From: Thraustochytrium sp. TN22
Taxonomy: Eukaryota; Sar; Bigyra; Thraustochytrida; Thraustochytriidae
Reading direction: 5' to 3'
NCBI GenBank assembly: GCA_013306675.1
Contig: JABLUY010000254.1
Location: forward strand, 1-52,985
DNA length: 52,985 nt
The notes beneath the pieces are model-generated. The model was not told the origin of the DNA and made no database searches. It was given only the letters and a program-made list of their open reading frames with translations. The translations under genes were made by a program, and so were the position numbers. Below, in pieces: positions 27,654 through 38,572 of this stretch. The first letter of the stretch is position 1, and each line of letters starts with the position of its first letter.

Positions 27654-30182
27654 ATGCCGTTCAACTCGAGGTACTACCCGATCAATAACACGCGGGACGG
27701 CAAGGAGGATGGCAAGGTGTACCGCAACACGGGCCGGCTGGACGACGGGCTGCTGCACGGGCTGCTGGAGCAGGACGGGACGGGCATTCTGTCGCCCCGG
27801 TCGGCGGAGGCGAAGGCACTGGTGAACGAGGTGCTGAGCGAGTCGAAGCCGTGGCGGCACAAGCGATTCATCCGCGACCTGACGGAGGAGCCCAAGAACG
27901 TGGACCACGTCGTGTACCGCGAGGCGCAGAACGAGGAGTTCAAGTACCGGCTGGTGGTCATCAACGGCGGCGTGGAAAGCGTCCTGGGGCGCGGCTACGA
28001 CGGGTGGGACAAGAAGGGCGAGGAGGACGAGGGGGGTGAGGCGGACATGGAGGCCGGCGGGCCTCTCGCGCGGCTGTCGATGCGCATCAAGCCGCGCGGC
28101 AGCGGTGCCAGGGGGGCGGGGTCGGGCGCCAAGAAGAACGTCAACACGCAGCAGCGCACGCTGGACAAGCGTGGGTCGATGCGGTACGAGTCCAAGTGGC
28201 AGAACTTCAACATGTGGCGGTTCCTGCTGGGGACGAACCTGGTGAACCTGCTGCCGGACACCTCGTTCTCGCTGTACATCTTCGTCAAGGACAAGGTGGG
28301 CGACGACGTGCCGATCTTCTTCATGGAGATGCAGACGATCCCGCTGGCGCTGGACCCGTCCAAGCTGCGGCCGCCGCGGCACTCGCTGGTGTGGGAGCTG
28401 GACCAGGTGTGGCGCAGCCGGTCGCGGCTGGCCCGGCCGCACGAGGCGCTCAAGGCCGCGGAGCTGGCGAGTGCGTACGAGAAGGTGTACTTTTACGTGA
28501 ACTGGGACGACCCGCTGCACGACCGCATCGTGACGCACGCCGTGGTGAGCGACATGCCGCGCACGGACAAGCAAATGTGGGACGACTGGCTGCACGAGCG
28601 GCACACGGACGACTTTAGCGACGCTGTGACGGCCATTCTCGTGACGCTGGTGGCCACCATCCTGTCCTTCTCCACCATGCTGAACCAGCCGGTCATTAGC
28701 ATCGTGGCCGGCGTGGTGGTGGCCGGCATCGCGAGCGAGGAGTGGATGCCGCCGCAGGCCATGATCATGGGCGCCGTGGCGCGCTTCTACGGCAACGAGG
28801 CGCTCAGCCTGCGCATGTACTACCGCGCAGACCTCATGCTGTCGACCAAGTCGGTTCTCATCTCCGTGCTTGCCTCGGTCGCCGAGGTCTCGGACATCTT
28901 TGCGCACCAGGTCAACGCGAATGGCAACGAGGTGACGGCCTGCGTCGTGGCGAACCAGACGCTCACGGGCACGCCCGTGAACTGCGCGGCCGGGGAGCAG
29001 TCGGACGCACTCCTGGGACTCTTCCAGCCCACGGGCGAACTGTGCTGCGCCTTCAACGAGAAGGACGCCCTGCTCGCTATCGCGGCGCTCATTCAGATTG
29101 TCCTGCTCATGCACACCGCCTTCGCCGGCATCTACGGCGCCTTTAGCACCTCGGACTTCCCTCAGAGCGCCTTGAACCACCCGCGCATCTTCGTCGAGCG
29201 CCGCGGCTTCTTCCGCCAGAGCATCATGGACATGCGCCCGGTGCGCGAGCGCTGCTACGTGTACAGCCCCCTCAACCACTTTTGCCTGCAGAACAAGCTC
29301 AAGAGTGAGGGCAAGGACCAGATGTTCTTCGAGAAGACCAAGGAGAAGATCAGCGACTTCGTGGACCTCGGCGCGCCCGGGTCCCCCGGCGGCATGCTCT
29401 GCTACTGGCTCGCCTCGCCCGCCTCCGCCAAGATCGCCGTCGAGCTTCTGGTCTACGGCCGTTGGTCCGCCTTGAAGTTCCTGCCCTTTGCCATCATGGA
29501 GCAGCTCATGGCGCTCGTCGGCGGTCTGCTCACCATCTTTTTTGACATCCCCGTCACCCTCGCGCTCGCCTGTGTGCTCGGGCTCATGCAGATCAACAAG
29601 CTGCACCGCGACTTCATCCCGCGCCGCATGATCAAGGTGCTCGTCGCGCTCAGCCTGCGCATCTACGCTCCGGTCGACGCCTACCTGGCCGTCGTCGAGG
29701 CCTTTCACACGCGCGTTGCCGACATTGTCGACCTCGAGCCCGTCAAGTGCCGCATCCGCTCCAGCGCTCGCCTCTATCGCTGGGCCAACATCCACGCCGT
29801 GCGCACTGGCCGCACCAGCAACCACTGCTGGGCCTTTGGCGAGGCCATCGACTCCGGCTTTTGGCACTGCGGCGACTGCGTCTGCGTGAACCCGCGCAAC
29901 ATGCGCCTCGGCATGATCGAGAAGCGCTCCCGCGCCCTCAAGCGCCACCGCAGCCTGTGGAACAACAGCCCAGAGATTATGCGTTATGACAACCCCTTCC
30001 TCTCCTGCGGCGACAACACACAGCACATCTCCGGCGACCCCGACGACCGCGTCACTGTCTTTGGCGGCGAGCACCTCGACCATTTTGACGACCAGGACGA
30101 CGAGGAGGATGGCGACGAGGACCTTCCGCACCGTCCCGGCGACGACGACGATGATGACGACTTCCACCGCCGCCGTCGCTAG
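27654..30182 (+). CDS. Large multi-pass membrane protein of unknown family with acidic tail
   Basis: 842 residues, ATG at 27654; an in-frame GTG lies 12 bases upstream. A soluble N-terminal region (about 1-320) holds a conserved-looking core (KWQNFNMWRFLLGTNLVNLL, LYIFVKDKVGDDVPIFF). Hydrophobic segments follow: TAILVTLVATILSFSTML, VISIVAGVVVAGIAS, LLAIAALIQIVLLMHTAF, and a long pair around LMALVGGLLTIFFDIPVTLA. Between segments two and three is a loop with four Cys (NCAAGEQ, LCCAF) and an N-glycosylation site (NQTL), probably exposed outside. The C-terminus has a Cys/Trp-rich patch (FWHCGDCVCVNPRN) and ends in a long Asp/Glu run with His/Arg. I do not recognise the family. It could be a channel, transporter or scaffold. 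Confidence 0.7.
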   Translation: MPFNSRYYPINNTRDGKEDGKVYRNTGRLDDGLLHGLLEQDGTGILSPRSAEAKALVNEVLSESKPWRHKRFIRDLTEEPKNVDHVVYREAQNEEFKYRLVVINGGVESVLGRGYDGWDKKGEEDEGGEADMEAGGPLARLSMRIKPRGSGARGAGSGAKKNVNTQQRTLDKRGSMRYESKWQNFNMWRFLLGTNLVNLLPDTSFSLYIFVKDKVGDDVPIFFMEMQTIPLALDPSKLRPPRHSLVWELDQVWRSRSRLARPHEALKAAELASAYEKVYFYVNWDDPLHDRIVTHAVVSDMPRTDKQMWDDWLHERHTDDFSDAVTAILVTLVATILSFSTMLNQPVISIVAGVVVAGIASEEWMPPQAMIMGAVARFYGNEALSLRMYYRADLMLSTKSVLISVLASVAEVSDIFAHQVNANGNEVTACVVANQTLTGTPVNCAAGEQSDALLGLFQPTGELCCAFNEKDALLAIAALIQIVLLMHTAFAGIYGAFSTSDFPQSALNHPRIFVERRGFFRQSIMDMRPVRERCYVYSPLNHFCLQNKLKSEGKDQMFFEKTKEKISDFVDLGAPGSPGGMLCYWLASPASAKIAVELLVYGRWSALKFLPFAIMEQLMALVGGLLTIFFDIPVTLALACVLGLMQINKLHRDFIPRRMIKVLVALSLRIYAPVDAYLAVVEAFHTRVADIVDLEPVKCRIRSSARLYRWANIHAVRTGRTSNHCWAFGEAIDSGFWHCGDCVCVNPRNMRLGMIEKRSRALKRHRSLWNNSPEIMRYDNPFLSCGDNTQHISGDPDDRVTVFGGEHLDHFDDQDDEEDGDEDLPHRPGDDDDDDDFHRRRR

Positions 30183-30293
30183 TAGAGCTAGCCAGCTAAC
30201 TGAGCGCAACTGAGCTATTCTGAAATTTCAACTCCAGCCGAGGCAGTCTGACGAAGACCAGTGTTACATGCACTACACTGCACTACTGCACTG

Positions 30294-30338
<45 letters not shown>

Positions 30339-30749
30339 ACGCTGCTTGACGCTGCTTGACGTCGTGGTGCCGGGGCTCATGTGCACGCACGCGCACGGAA
30401 CCTGGTTGGCCCAAAGTTATCAGCACGCATCAGCTCCAGCGGGCGAGCAACAGGAAGCACACAGACGCACGCAACGCGCGCTCTGCCGCTGCATGACGCT
30501 CTTGAGCGCACAGCCCACTACAACACGGCGTGCAAGCACGCACTGCACTGCACTGCAGGCAGGCAGGCCGTTTGCATAACTATGCGCTGAGTCAGGCTTT
30601 TGCCGGTGTGCGCCTTTTCCGGTTCCACCACCAGTGCCACGCCACGTGCACTGCACGCACGTGCACAAGCCCCAAAAAGCAAACTACGAATTCACGGCGG
30701 TGGAGCGCGCCAGCGGCAGGAAGAACGTGCGCGCGAACCTGCCAGCGGT
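30183..30749. other. Spacer with CTG array and TGCACTGCA words
   Basis: Begins with CTAG-containing words just after the stop. It contains the CTG array listed separately, then repeated CACTGCA words (30263-30285, 30540-30556) and a palindromic CACGTGCACTGCACGCACGTGC-type stretch near 30642-30664. No coding evidence. Confidence 0.5.
30295..30338. repeat. (CTG)n intergenic trinucleotide repeat
   Basis: About 14-15 CTG units, followed by two GCTGCTTGAC repeats. It lies about 110 bases downstream of the membrane-protein stop codon and could be in its 3' UTR. Confidence 0.9.
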
Positions 30750-32651
30750 ATGAAGAGCGTGCGCGCGAGCCTGCAGCGGCTGAGCCAAAGGCGGCGGCGC
30801 AGCAAGGACGCAGCATACCTGGCGGGCGAGGCGGCCATCATCGACTACCGCAGCGTGAGCGTGGACGCCGTCGAGGCCGTGCTCCAGGGCGTGCTGGACG
30901 GGAGCCTCGCGGAGGGCGTGCGACTCTTCGTGGCGACGCGCGACCTGAGCCCTGAGATCCGCGAAGGCGCGACGCTGGTGCTGGTGGAGGAGGGGGACTC
31001 AGATTCGGAGGAAGGCGGCTTGCGCACGGGCCGTGCGCCGTACGTGGAGGGAACGGTGGACTTTGAGGAGGGGCGGGACGCGCTGGAGAAGGCTCGCGAG
31101 GACTGGACGACGGAGGATGTGGCGGAGTTTGTGGTGCTGGCTATGATGCGGGAGCACGAGCGCGTGGAGGAACAGATCTACGTGAGCCTGCTGGATGAGC
31201 GAGACGTGGGCGCCGAGTACCAGGGGTCGTTCGTGAGCCAGGCGCGTCGCTGCAAGTTCGCAGACCTGGTGGCGGCCATCAACGAGCACTTCGCGGACAA
31301 GGCAGCGGAGGAGCGCTTCGTGTGGCTGGACGTCTTCTGCGCGAACCAGCCGCTGCTGACGATGCAGGACGCGAGCCTGCCGGCGGCGGTCGTCAAGACG
31401 CGCGAGGAGTACTTGAGCAACGGGCTGCACACGGCCATTGGCAAGTTCGACAGCGCCATTCTGTTCTTCGACCGCTGGGACGAGCCGGCGCCGCTCCAGC
31501 GCGCGTGGTGCGTGTGGGAGATTTATGGCGCGGCCACCAGCGGTAAGCCGGTGCAGGTGGTGTACGCGCCGGGCCAGGTGGACAGCTTCATCTGGCAGCT
31601 GCAGGACGACCACTTGGAGATCGCCCGCCTCATGGCGGACAAGATGGACATGCGCAAGGCGCAATGCTGGAAGGCCGAGGACAAGGCCATGATCGACCGC
31701 TCCGTGCGCGAGACGCTCGAGGGCGGCTACACGACGCTCAACATGGAGATTCAGGCCCGGCAGCGCGCCTGGCTCGAGGATATGGCGCGCCAGAGGCTGG
31801 CCGAAATGCGCCCACGCGCGAGCAAGCACGACCTGGCCTCCATGCTCAGGTCCATCGCCGGATTCATGCACTCCTTCTTGCACTACGAGGAGGCGCTGCA
31901 GTACCTGCTGGAGGCCCGCGAAATATACACCGAGCTTTACGGCCCGCGCAATGCGCGCGTAGGCAAGGTCTGCAACCAGCTCGGCGGCGTGTACACGGAC
32001 ATGCGCCGGTACGACGAGGCGCTCGAGGCCTCCCAGACCTCGCTCTCCATCTTTTTGGACTCTCATGCGGAGGACCACCCGCAGACCGGTACCCGCCTCG
32101 GCAATATCGGCAACGTGCTCAGGATGCAGGGCAAGCTCGACGAGGCGCTCGACTACTACAACCGAGCCATGGACATCTTCAGGGCCTCGCCCGGCGCCTT
32201 TGACCACAAGATCGCCACCGGCCTCAACAGCATCGGCAAGATCTACGTGACGCAGGGCCGCATCGAGGAGGCGCTCGAGTGCTACAAGGAGTCGCTCGAG
32301 CTCGCCAAGAAGACCCACGGGGCGCGCCACTCCTCCGTCGCCACGCGCCTCGTCAACATCGCCGAGGTCTATGCCTCGCAGGACCGCCACGCCGAGGCGC
32401 GACCCTACTTCTTGGACGCCCTCAGCATCTATCGCGAGGCCCACGGCCCGCACTACCATGGCGTCCAGCACGTGCTGCTCCAGCTTGCCCGAGGCTACCG
32501 CATCGAGGGCCGCATCGCGGACGCCGCCCGCCTCTACCAGGAGCTCATCGAGATCCGCAAGGTCGCCCTCGGTCCGGACGACGCCAAGACGCGCCGCGTG
32601 CAGACCGAGTACGAGAACCTTCGCGCGCGCCATCCCGAAGACGTCCCTTGA
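30750..32651 (+). CDS. TIR-like/TPR protein (kinesin-light-chain-type TPRs)
   Basis: 633 residues from the ATG at 30750; the longer frame begins at a TTG. After a basic start (RLSQRRRRSKD), residues about 165-275 form an alpha/beta domain with FVWLDVFCANQP, a central IGKFDSAILFFDRWDEP and RAWCVWEIYGA. The (W/F)xDxFxxNQ ... L.RAWC.WE pattern occurs at the N-terminus of many protist and algal TPR proteins and resembles a TIR-like fold. From about 366 to 630 there are six or so kinesin-light-chain-type TPRs (e.g. GKVCNQLGGVYTDMRRYDEA, TRLGNIGNVLRMQGKLDEA), a protein-binding superhelix. There is no NB-ARC/NACHT ATPase between the two parts. A signalling or self/non-self sensing role is inferred by analogy only. 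Confidence 0.7.
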   Translation: MKSVRASLQRLSQRRRRSKDAAYLAGEAAIIDYRSVSVDAVEAVLQGVLDGSLAEGVRLFVATRDLSPEIREGATLVLVEEGDSDSEEGGLRTGRAPYVEGTVDFEEGRDALEKAREDWTTEDVAEFVVLAMMREHERVEEQIYVSLLDERDVGAEYQGSFVSQARRCKFADLVAAINEHFADKAAEERFVWLDVFCANQPLLTMQDASLPAAVVKTREEYLSNGLHTAIGKFDSAILFFDRWDEPAPLQRAWCVWEIYGAATSGKPVQVVYAPGQVDSFIWQLQDDHLEIARLMADKMDMRKAQCWKAEDKAMIDRSVRETLEGGYTTLNMEIQARQRAWLEDMARQRLAEMRPRASKHDLASMLRSIAGFMHSFLHYEEALQYLLEAREIYTELYGPRNARVGKVCNQLGGVYTDMRRYDEALEASQTSLSIFLDSHAEDHPQTGTRLGNIGNVLRMQGKLDEALDYYNRAMDIFRASPGAFDHKIATGLNSIGKIYVTQGRIEEALECYKESLELAKKTHGARHSSVATRLVNIAEVYASQDRHAEARPYFLDALSIYREAHGPHYHGVQHVLLQLARGYRIEGRIADAARLYQELIEIRKVALGPDDAKTRRVQTEYENLRARHPEDVP

Positions 32652-33740
32652 GTTTGCTTGGCCTCGGCCCGTATACCGCATCCTCGCTTCCCACGCGTAG
32701 CGCACATGCCCCCGCTCCAAGGCCACTCGCATCTCACCTCTGGCACCCTCGACGACACGCCGCGACACGCCTAATTCCCACTAATTCCCGCTCCCAGTCA
32801 GGAGCGTGTGTCCACTGTCCACCGCGATCTGGCACAGCAACCTCTCTCCCATGCAGCGCACTAGCTAGCTAGCACCAGCTATGATCCGAGACGAAGGCTC
32901 TCAGCTCCGCCGCTTCATTTCACCTCCGCACGGCTCCGGACGACCGCGAAGCGCCGGCCAGCGCTCGGCTCGGCTCGGCTCGGCTCGTCGCGAGCGCAGG
33001 CCCTCGCTCAAGCTCTCCGAGTTCGCCGCGCCCCGGCGGCCGCAACCCGGCCGCCGCCGCGGCCGCGGCCGCCGCGCAGGGCACTCGCGCGGCCGCTCTC
33101 CGCGCCCGTTCCCTGCGGCGTGGCGGCTCCACGCGCCAGGCAGGGGAACGATTTTAAAATTTTCCTAGGCTTTCCCCTAGCCGCCGCGCCTACGCCCCGC
33201 CCGTTCCGAAACCGCCGTTCCGGTGTTCCGGGCCCGTTCACAGGGGACGCAGGCGCGCCGTCCCCGTCCGGAACGATAACGGACGCCGTGCGAAACGCCG
33301 CGGCGCGGGTTGCGCTGCGCGGGGAGGCGCGCCGTGGGGCAGCAAACGGGCAATCAATCAAAGTCGGCGCGAGGCGAGGCGAGGCGCGGCGAGGCCGGAG
33401 CGCAGCGCGCAGCGCGCAGCGTGCAGCGGAGCGCGCAGCGGAGCGCGCAGCGCAGCGCGGCGCGGCGCGGCGCGGCCTGCGGGCAGGGCGCGGCGAGGCC
33501 GATCTAGCGGGACCTTGGGCGCAGCTGGCGCTCTCCCGCGTTGCGCTCGGCGCGAGCGCGCGCGCGCGAGGAGGGAGAGGGCGCGCGGCGGCGAAGGCGA
33601 AGGCGAAGGCGGCGGCATCTGCGAGGCGGCGCTGCGCGGCACGGCGCGGCGCGGCGCGGCTTCCTGTCTGGGGCATTGCGCGTGGTGCGCCGACTTGGGC
33701 TGGGCTGGCGCTGGGGCGCCAGAGCGGTTGCGCAGGCAAG
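32652..33740. other. GC-rich spacer and leader upstream of Rad52
   Basis: Contains CTAGCTAGCTAG near 32863, a GCTCG array (32963-32990), near-palindromic CCG/GGC blocks (33030-33090) and a tandem GCGCAGCG/GGAGCGCGCA family (33398-33475). A frame open from GTG at 33120 into Rad52 is Arg/Ala-only upstream of 33741 and is not credible protein. Confidence 0.5.
33398..33475. repeat. Tandem GCGCAGCG-type repeats
   Basis: Imperfect units of 7-12 bases (AGCGCGC, AGCGGAGCGCGC) repeat across about 80 bases in the Rad52 leader, ending in GGCGC units. Confidence 0.7.
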
Positions 33741-35667
<1,927 letters not shown>

Positions 35668-35711
35668 TCGTCGTCGATGTCGGGAAAGTAGCCGTTGAGG
35701 GTGTGTACCAC

Positions 35712-35718
35712 TATAAGA
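35712..35718 (+). promoter_or_regulatory. Possible TATA box (TATAAGA)
   Basis: CTATAAGA about 80 bases upstream of the ATG at 35795 and only about 45 bases after the RAD52 stop. The spacing suits a core promoter of the small membrane-protein gene. Motif evidence only. Confidence 0.35.
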
Positions 35719-35794
35719 ATGATTCACATGCAGTGGTGGACGGCGCGCTGCGATGCATTTCTGAATCACTGCAGGCGCACGGCGGGAGAGAAGC

Positions 35795-36016
35795 ATGACG
35801 GAGTACACGCCGGACGACGGGCTGTCCGCGTCGCAGCTGCGGCAGCGGTACAAGTCGATGCCGGACGACCAAATGTCGGCGTCGCAGCTGCGGGCCAAGA
35901 ATGGCATTCCGCGCAACAAGCACGAGGCGCCGCCCATGGTGGAGTTTAATATCATGTACGTGGCGGTGCTGCTGTTCGTGCTGCTTGTCGGCGGCCTTAC
36001 CCTACAGCTGGCATAA
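35795..36016 (+). CDS. Small tail-anchored-type membrane protein with two SASQLR repeats
   Basis: 73 residues, ATG at 35795. The N-terminus has two copies of a short motif (DDGLSASQLRQRYKSMP and DDQMSASQLRAKNGIP), then a linker (PRNKHEAPP) and one hydrophobic span to the end (MYVAVLLFVLLVGGLTLQLA). The topology is that of a tail-anchored protein with a cytosolic N-terminus. I do not know a function; similar SASQLR-containing small proteins seem familiar from stramenopiles, but this is not certain. The last 108 bases are duplicated immediately downstream (36018-36128). It is convergent with the Obg gene. Confidence 0.65.
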   Translation: MTEYTPDDGLSASQLRQRYKSMPDDQMSASQLRAKNGIPRNKHEAPPMVEFNIMYVAVLLFVLLVGGLTLQLA

Positions 36017-36017
36017 T

Positions 36018-36128
36018 CCGCGCAACAAGCCGCACGGGGCGCCGCCCATGGTGGAATTTAATATCATGTACGTGGCGGTGCTGCTGTTCGTGCTGCTGGT
36101 CGGCGGCCTTACCCTACAGCTGGCATAA
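36018..36128 (+). pseudogene. Tandem duplicate of the 3' end of the preceding gene
   Basis: Copies bases 35909-36016 with a few differences: CACGAG becomes CCGCACGGG (three extra bases), GAG to GAA, CTT to CTG. The linker and membrane span (PRNKPHGAPPMVEFNIMY...) remain open with their own stop at 36126-36128, but the preceding stop and a one-base offset cut them off from the start codon. It is a partial-gene duplication relic or an alternative last exon. A GTACGT in copy 1 and CCTACAG before the junction could act as splice sites in frame (ATC|TGG), so splicing cannot be excluded. Confidence 0.7.
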
Positions 36129-36248
36129 TTTTGCTTTTGTTTTTCTTCTCTTCGAGTGGATGGACTTGGTTGTGATGATGCTTATCCTTGCCTTGCTTGC
36201 GCTTGCGGCGCGGCGCCGCGGTCGCACTTGCTCGCACAAAGGGTCGCG

Positions 36249-37776
36249 TCACTCAAGGTCGGGGTCGGCGCTGGCAAGGAGGAGTCGGAGATCATGGACG
36301 AATTCTGGGAGTCCGCCTCCGCGCTTGGCGCTGGCACGGTGAATGGCAAAGGGCATCGGCAGCGGGAGCTCGTCGACGTCGACGGAGGCGTTGAAAGCGG
36401 CGATGTCCTGCCGGAGAAGGTCTGGGTCGCAGGCGTCGTGGGCGGCAGAGAGGGCGTCCATCTTGTTGAGCAGGAGCATGCTCGGGCGCTCGGAGAGCCC
36501 CTCGAGGTAGAGCTCGAGCTCGGAGACGAGCATGTAGTAGTTGCGCAGGACCTGGGCGCGCACGCGCGCCGGGTCCTCGGCCTCGCGCAGCGCCTCGGTG
36601 CGCGAGAGAGATTCGACGGCGTCCTCCTCGGGGCGCAGGGCCTTGGCCGGATCGCTAAAGAGCCCCATGAGCGTGCAGTCGAGCACGTAGACGAGCGCGC
36701 TGGTACGCTCGACGTGGCGCAGGAAGCGATGGCCGAGGCCGCGGTTGGCGTGGGCGCCGTCGATGAGGCCCGGGATGTCGGCAACGGTGATGCGCTGGCC
36801 GTCGGTGAACTCGACCGAGCCGATGGTGGGGTGCATGGTGGTGAAGGGGTAGCTACCGACCTCGGGCGCGGCGCGCGAGATGGCGCCGAGGAGCGTGGAC
36901 TTGCCTGCGTTGGGAAAGCCGACGAGGCCGACGTCGGCGATGCTCTTGAGCGTGAGGCGCACCTCGCGCACCTCGCCAGGCTTGCCCTGCAGGCGGTTGC
37001 GGAACTTGTCCCTGTTGTAAAAGGTGTGGCTGAGCGAGGCCTGGTCGACGTTGCCTCGGCCGCCCTTGCCGCCGAGGGCCAGCGTGACGGTCTTGCCGCT
37101 CTCGTCGAGGTCGGCCAGGACACGCTCCTCCATGGCTTGGCGGCGCAGGCGGCGCAGGTCCAGGATCTCTTCGTAGTCCTCGTCGCTGAGCTCGAACTCG
37201 TCGAAGGTCTCGAGGTGCTCGAGGCGCTCTTGGGCGCGCGTGGTCCAGCGCGCGGCGTTGTCCTGGGTGGCCTCGTCAAAGTCCATCTCGTCCGAGGCCG
37301 GGTCGTACGGCGTCTCCTCGCCGTCCTCATCGACCACGACCACGGCGGTCTCCTTGACGTGCCGTGGCCGGGCCGCGCGCAGCTCCGTCACGACCGTGCC
37401 CACGGGGACGAGCAGCTCCACGGTGCGGCCCAGGGCGCCAGTCTTGGCCTGCTTGCCGCCAGAGCCGCCGTCGCCGCCGGCGAAGGCGAACTTATTAAAG
37501 CGCAGCGCCTGCACGCCGGCCGATGCGCGCACCACCACGTCGCCGCCGCGACCGCCGTGCCCGCCGTCTGGCCGCCGCTTCGTGCCACTCGCCAGGAACG
37601 TCATGGCGCCATTGCCGCCCCTGTGCACCAGCCGTGCGTCAGTCTTGCGCGCCAAGCCACGCCAAGCCTGGCCAAGCCGCACGCGCGGCCGCGCCGCCCT
37701 GCCGCACCTACCTGCCGCCCGTCGCGCGCAGCCGCACCGTGTCCACGAAGCCCTGCGTGGCGCGCCGGAAGCGCAT
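36249..37776 (-). CDS. Obg-family GTPase (mitochondrial ribosome assembly type), two exons
   Basis: Exons 37776-37712 and 37620-36249 join to 478 residues. The 91-nt intron starts GTAGGT, has CTGAC at 37642-37638 and ends CACAG. The unspliced frame gives an unrelated N-terminus, whereas exon 1 supplies MRFRRATQGFVDTVRLRA, which is the Obg-fold start, and the join restores the Gly-rich motif TGGRGGNGAMTF. Obg glycine-rich repeats follow (GGHGGRGGDVV, GGDGGSGGKQ, GGKGGRGNVD), split by an acidic/charged insert of about 80 residues. The G domain shows G1 GFPNAGKST, G3 DIPGLI and G4 NKMD. Obg GTPases (MTG2/GTPBP5, GTPBP10) act in late maturation of the large ribosomal subunit; a mitochondrial site is likely, but the N-terminus is short. 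The gene is convergent with the small membrane-protein gene. Confidence 0.9.
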
Positions 37777-37857
37777 TCTCCTTGGTCTGAGCTTGCTCGT
37801 TCACGGACTGCCAGTGCTGGAGTTGGGGCCGGGCTTTGGAACATCTTCTTCTCCTTG

Positions 37858-37866
37858 CTGCTGCTG

Positions 37867-37942
<76 letters not shown>
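37858..37942. repeat. (CTG/CAG)n array upstream of the Obg gene
   Basis: About 27 CTG units with one CTC interruption at 37867-37869. It ends about 80 bases from the Obg ATG, so it lies in the 5' UTR or promoter (CAG on the Obg sense strand). An ATG frame at 38181-37801 (-) runs through it as polyQ, but I doubt it is a gene. Confidence 0.95.
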
Positions 37943-37943
<1 letters not shown>

Positions 37944-38347
37944 GCTGCCGGCTGGCGACTGCGAGAAAAATATTCTTTACGACGCGCTGCTTGCTCGATG
38001 GCCTCGGACTCAGCCCTTCGTGCAAGGCCTCACCTTTACACCGTTCGCTGTGCTGGCTACTGGCTCCTGACTCGCTTCTCCATCTCTTACATGTTTTTAA
38101 ATCTCTCTTGATCTCTTTCCCTCTCTTGCGCGCGCATAGCGCTCTCCGGCTGACACCAAGCACGTTCTTCACATCATTCATTCATACCCGGTACTTTCTT
38201 ATGTGGTTCGAAAAGCTAAATCATAGCCTGCGGAAGGTAGCCTTGCCCCCCCCCCGCGCTTGGCTACACAGCAGATCAGCACCGACCGCTATGTACATGT
38301 CATGAGTTTCGTCCAGCCCGCCAACACAGGCCCCGTCGCGCTCGCAT
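37943..38347. other. AT-richer spacer between Obg and a small hypothetical gene
   Basis: Includes a C8 run (38248-38255) and TCTCTTT-rich DNA at 38098-38130. No gene accepted. A GGTTCGAAAAG at 38204 is not a tRNA arm. Confidence 0.45.
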
Positions 38348-38572
38348 TCAGGGCGACTGCATCTTGAGCAGCTCCTCGCCCTTGAAGACCTTGCCGGTCT
38401 TGAGGTCAAAGTAAGGCAGCACCGCGAGCGTGTAGAGCCTCTGGCGGCCGCCGGCGTGCGCCGGGTTGGTCTCGGCCTGCGCCACCTGCGCCTGCTCCTC
38501 GGCCTCCTCCACCAGCGCCAGGTCCTCCTCGGAGAACTTGAACACGTAGTGCCGCCTGTACTGCGGCGCCAT
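38348..38572 (-). CDS. Small hypothetical protein
   Basis: 74 residues, ATG at 38572. The sequence is charged and non-repetitive: it begins MAPQYRRHYVFKFSEEDL, has an acidic helix (ALVEEAEEQAQVAQAE), a short linker and a hydrophobic/aromatic segment (LYTLAVLPYFDLKTGKVF), ending KGEELLKMQSP. The composition is protein-like and unlike the Arg/Ala shadows around it. I do not recognise the family; a small mitochondrial or complex-associated protein is possible. Confidence 0.5.
   Translation of the reverse strand: MAPQYRRHYVFKFSEEDLALVEEAEEQAQVAQAETNPAHAGGRQRLYTLAVLPYFDLKTGKVFKGEELLKMQSP

Noticed and set aside
27132-30209. 1025-codon minus-strand frame opposite the membrane-protein gene
   Set aside because: Val/Ala/Leu/His/Arg string without family features; the plus strand encodes a coherent membrane protein.
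30999-32768. 589-codon minus-strand frame opposite the TPR gene
   Set aside because: Shadow frame; the plus strand has clear TPRs.
33120-33740. N-terminal extension of RAD52 from a GTG at 33120
   Set aside because: Arg/Ala-rich translation of repeated GCGCAGCG DNA; the Rad52 homology and a good ATG begin at 33741.
36156-37790. 544-codon plus-strand frame opposite Obg
   Set aside because: Shadow of the Obg gene; no own motif.
37801-38181. 126-codon minus frame with ATG and polyQ across the CTG array
   Set aside because: The N-terminal part has no protein-like conservation signal. It lies in the Obg leader and is likely an upstream ORF or chance.
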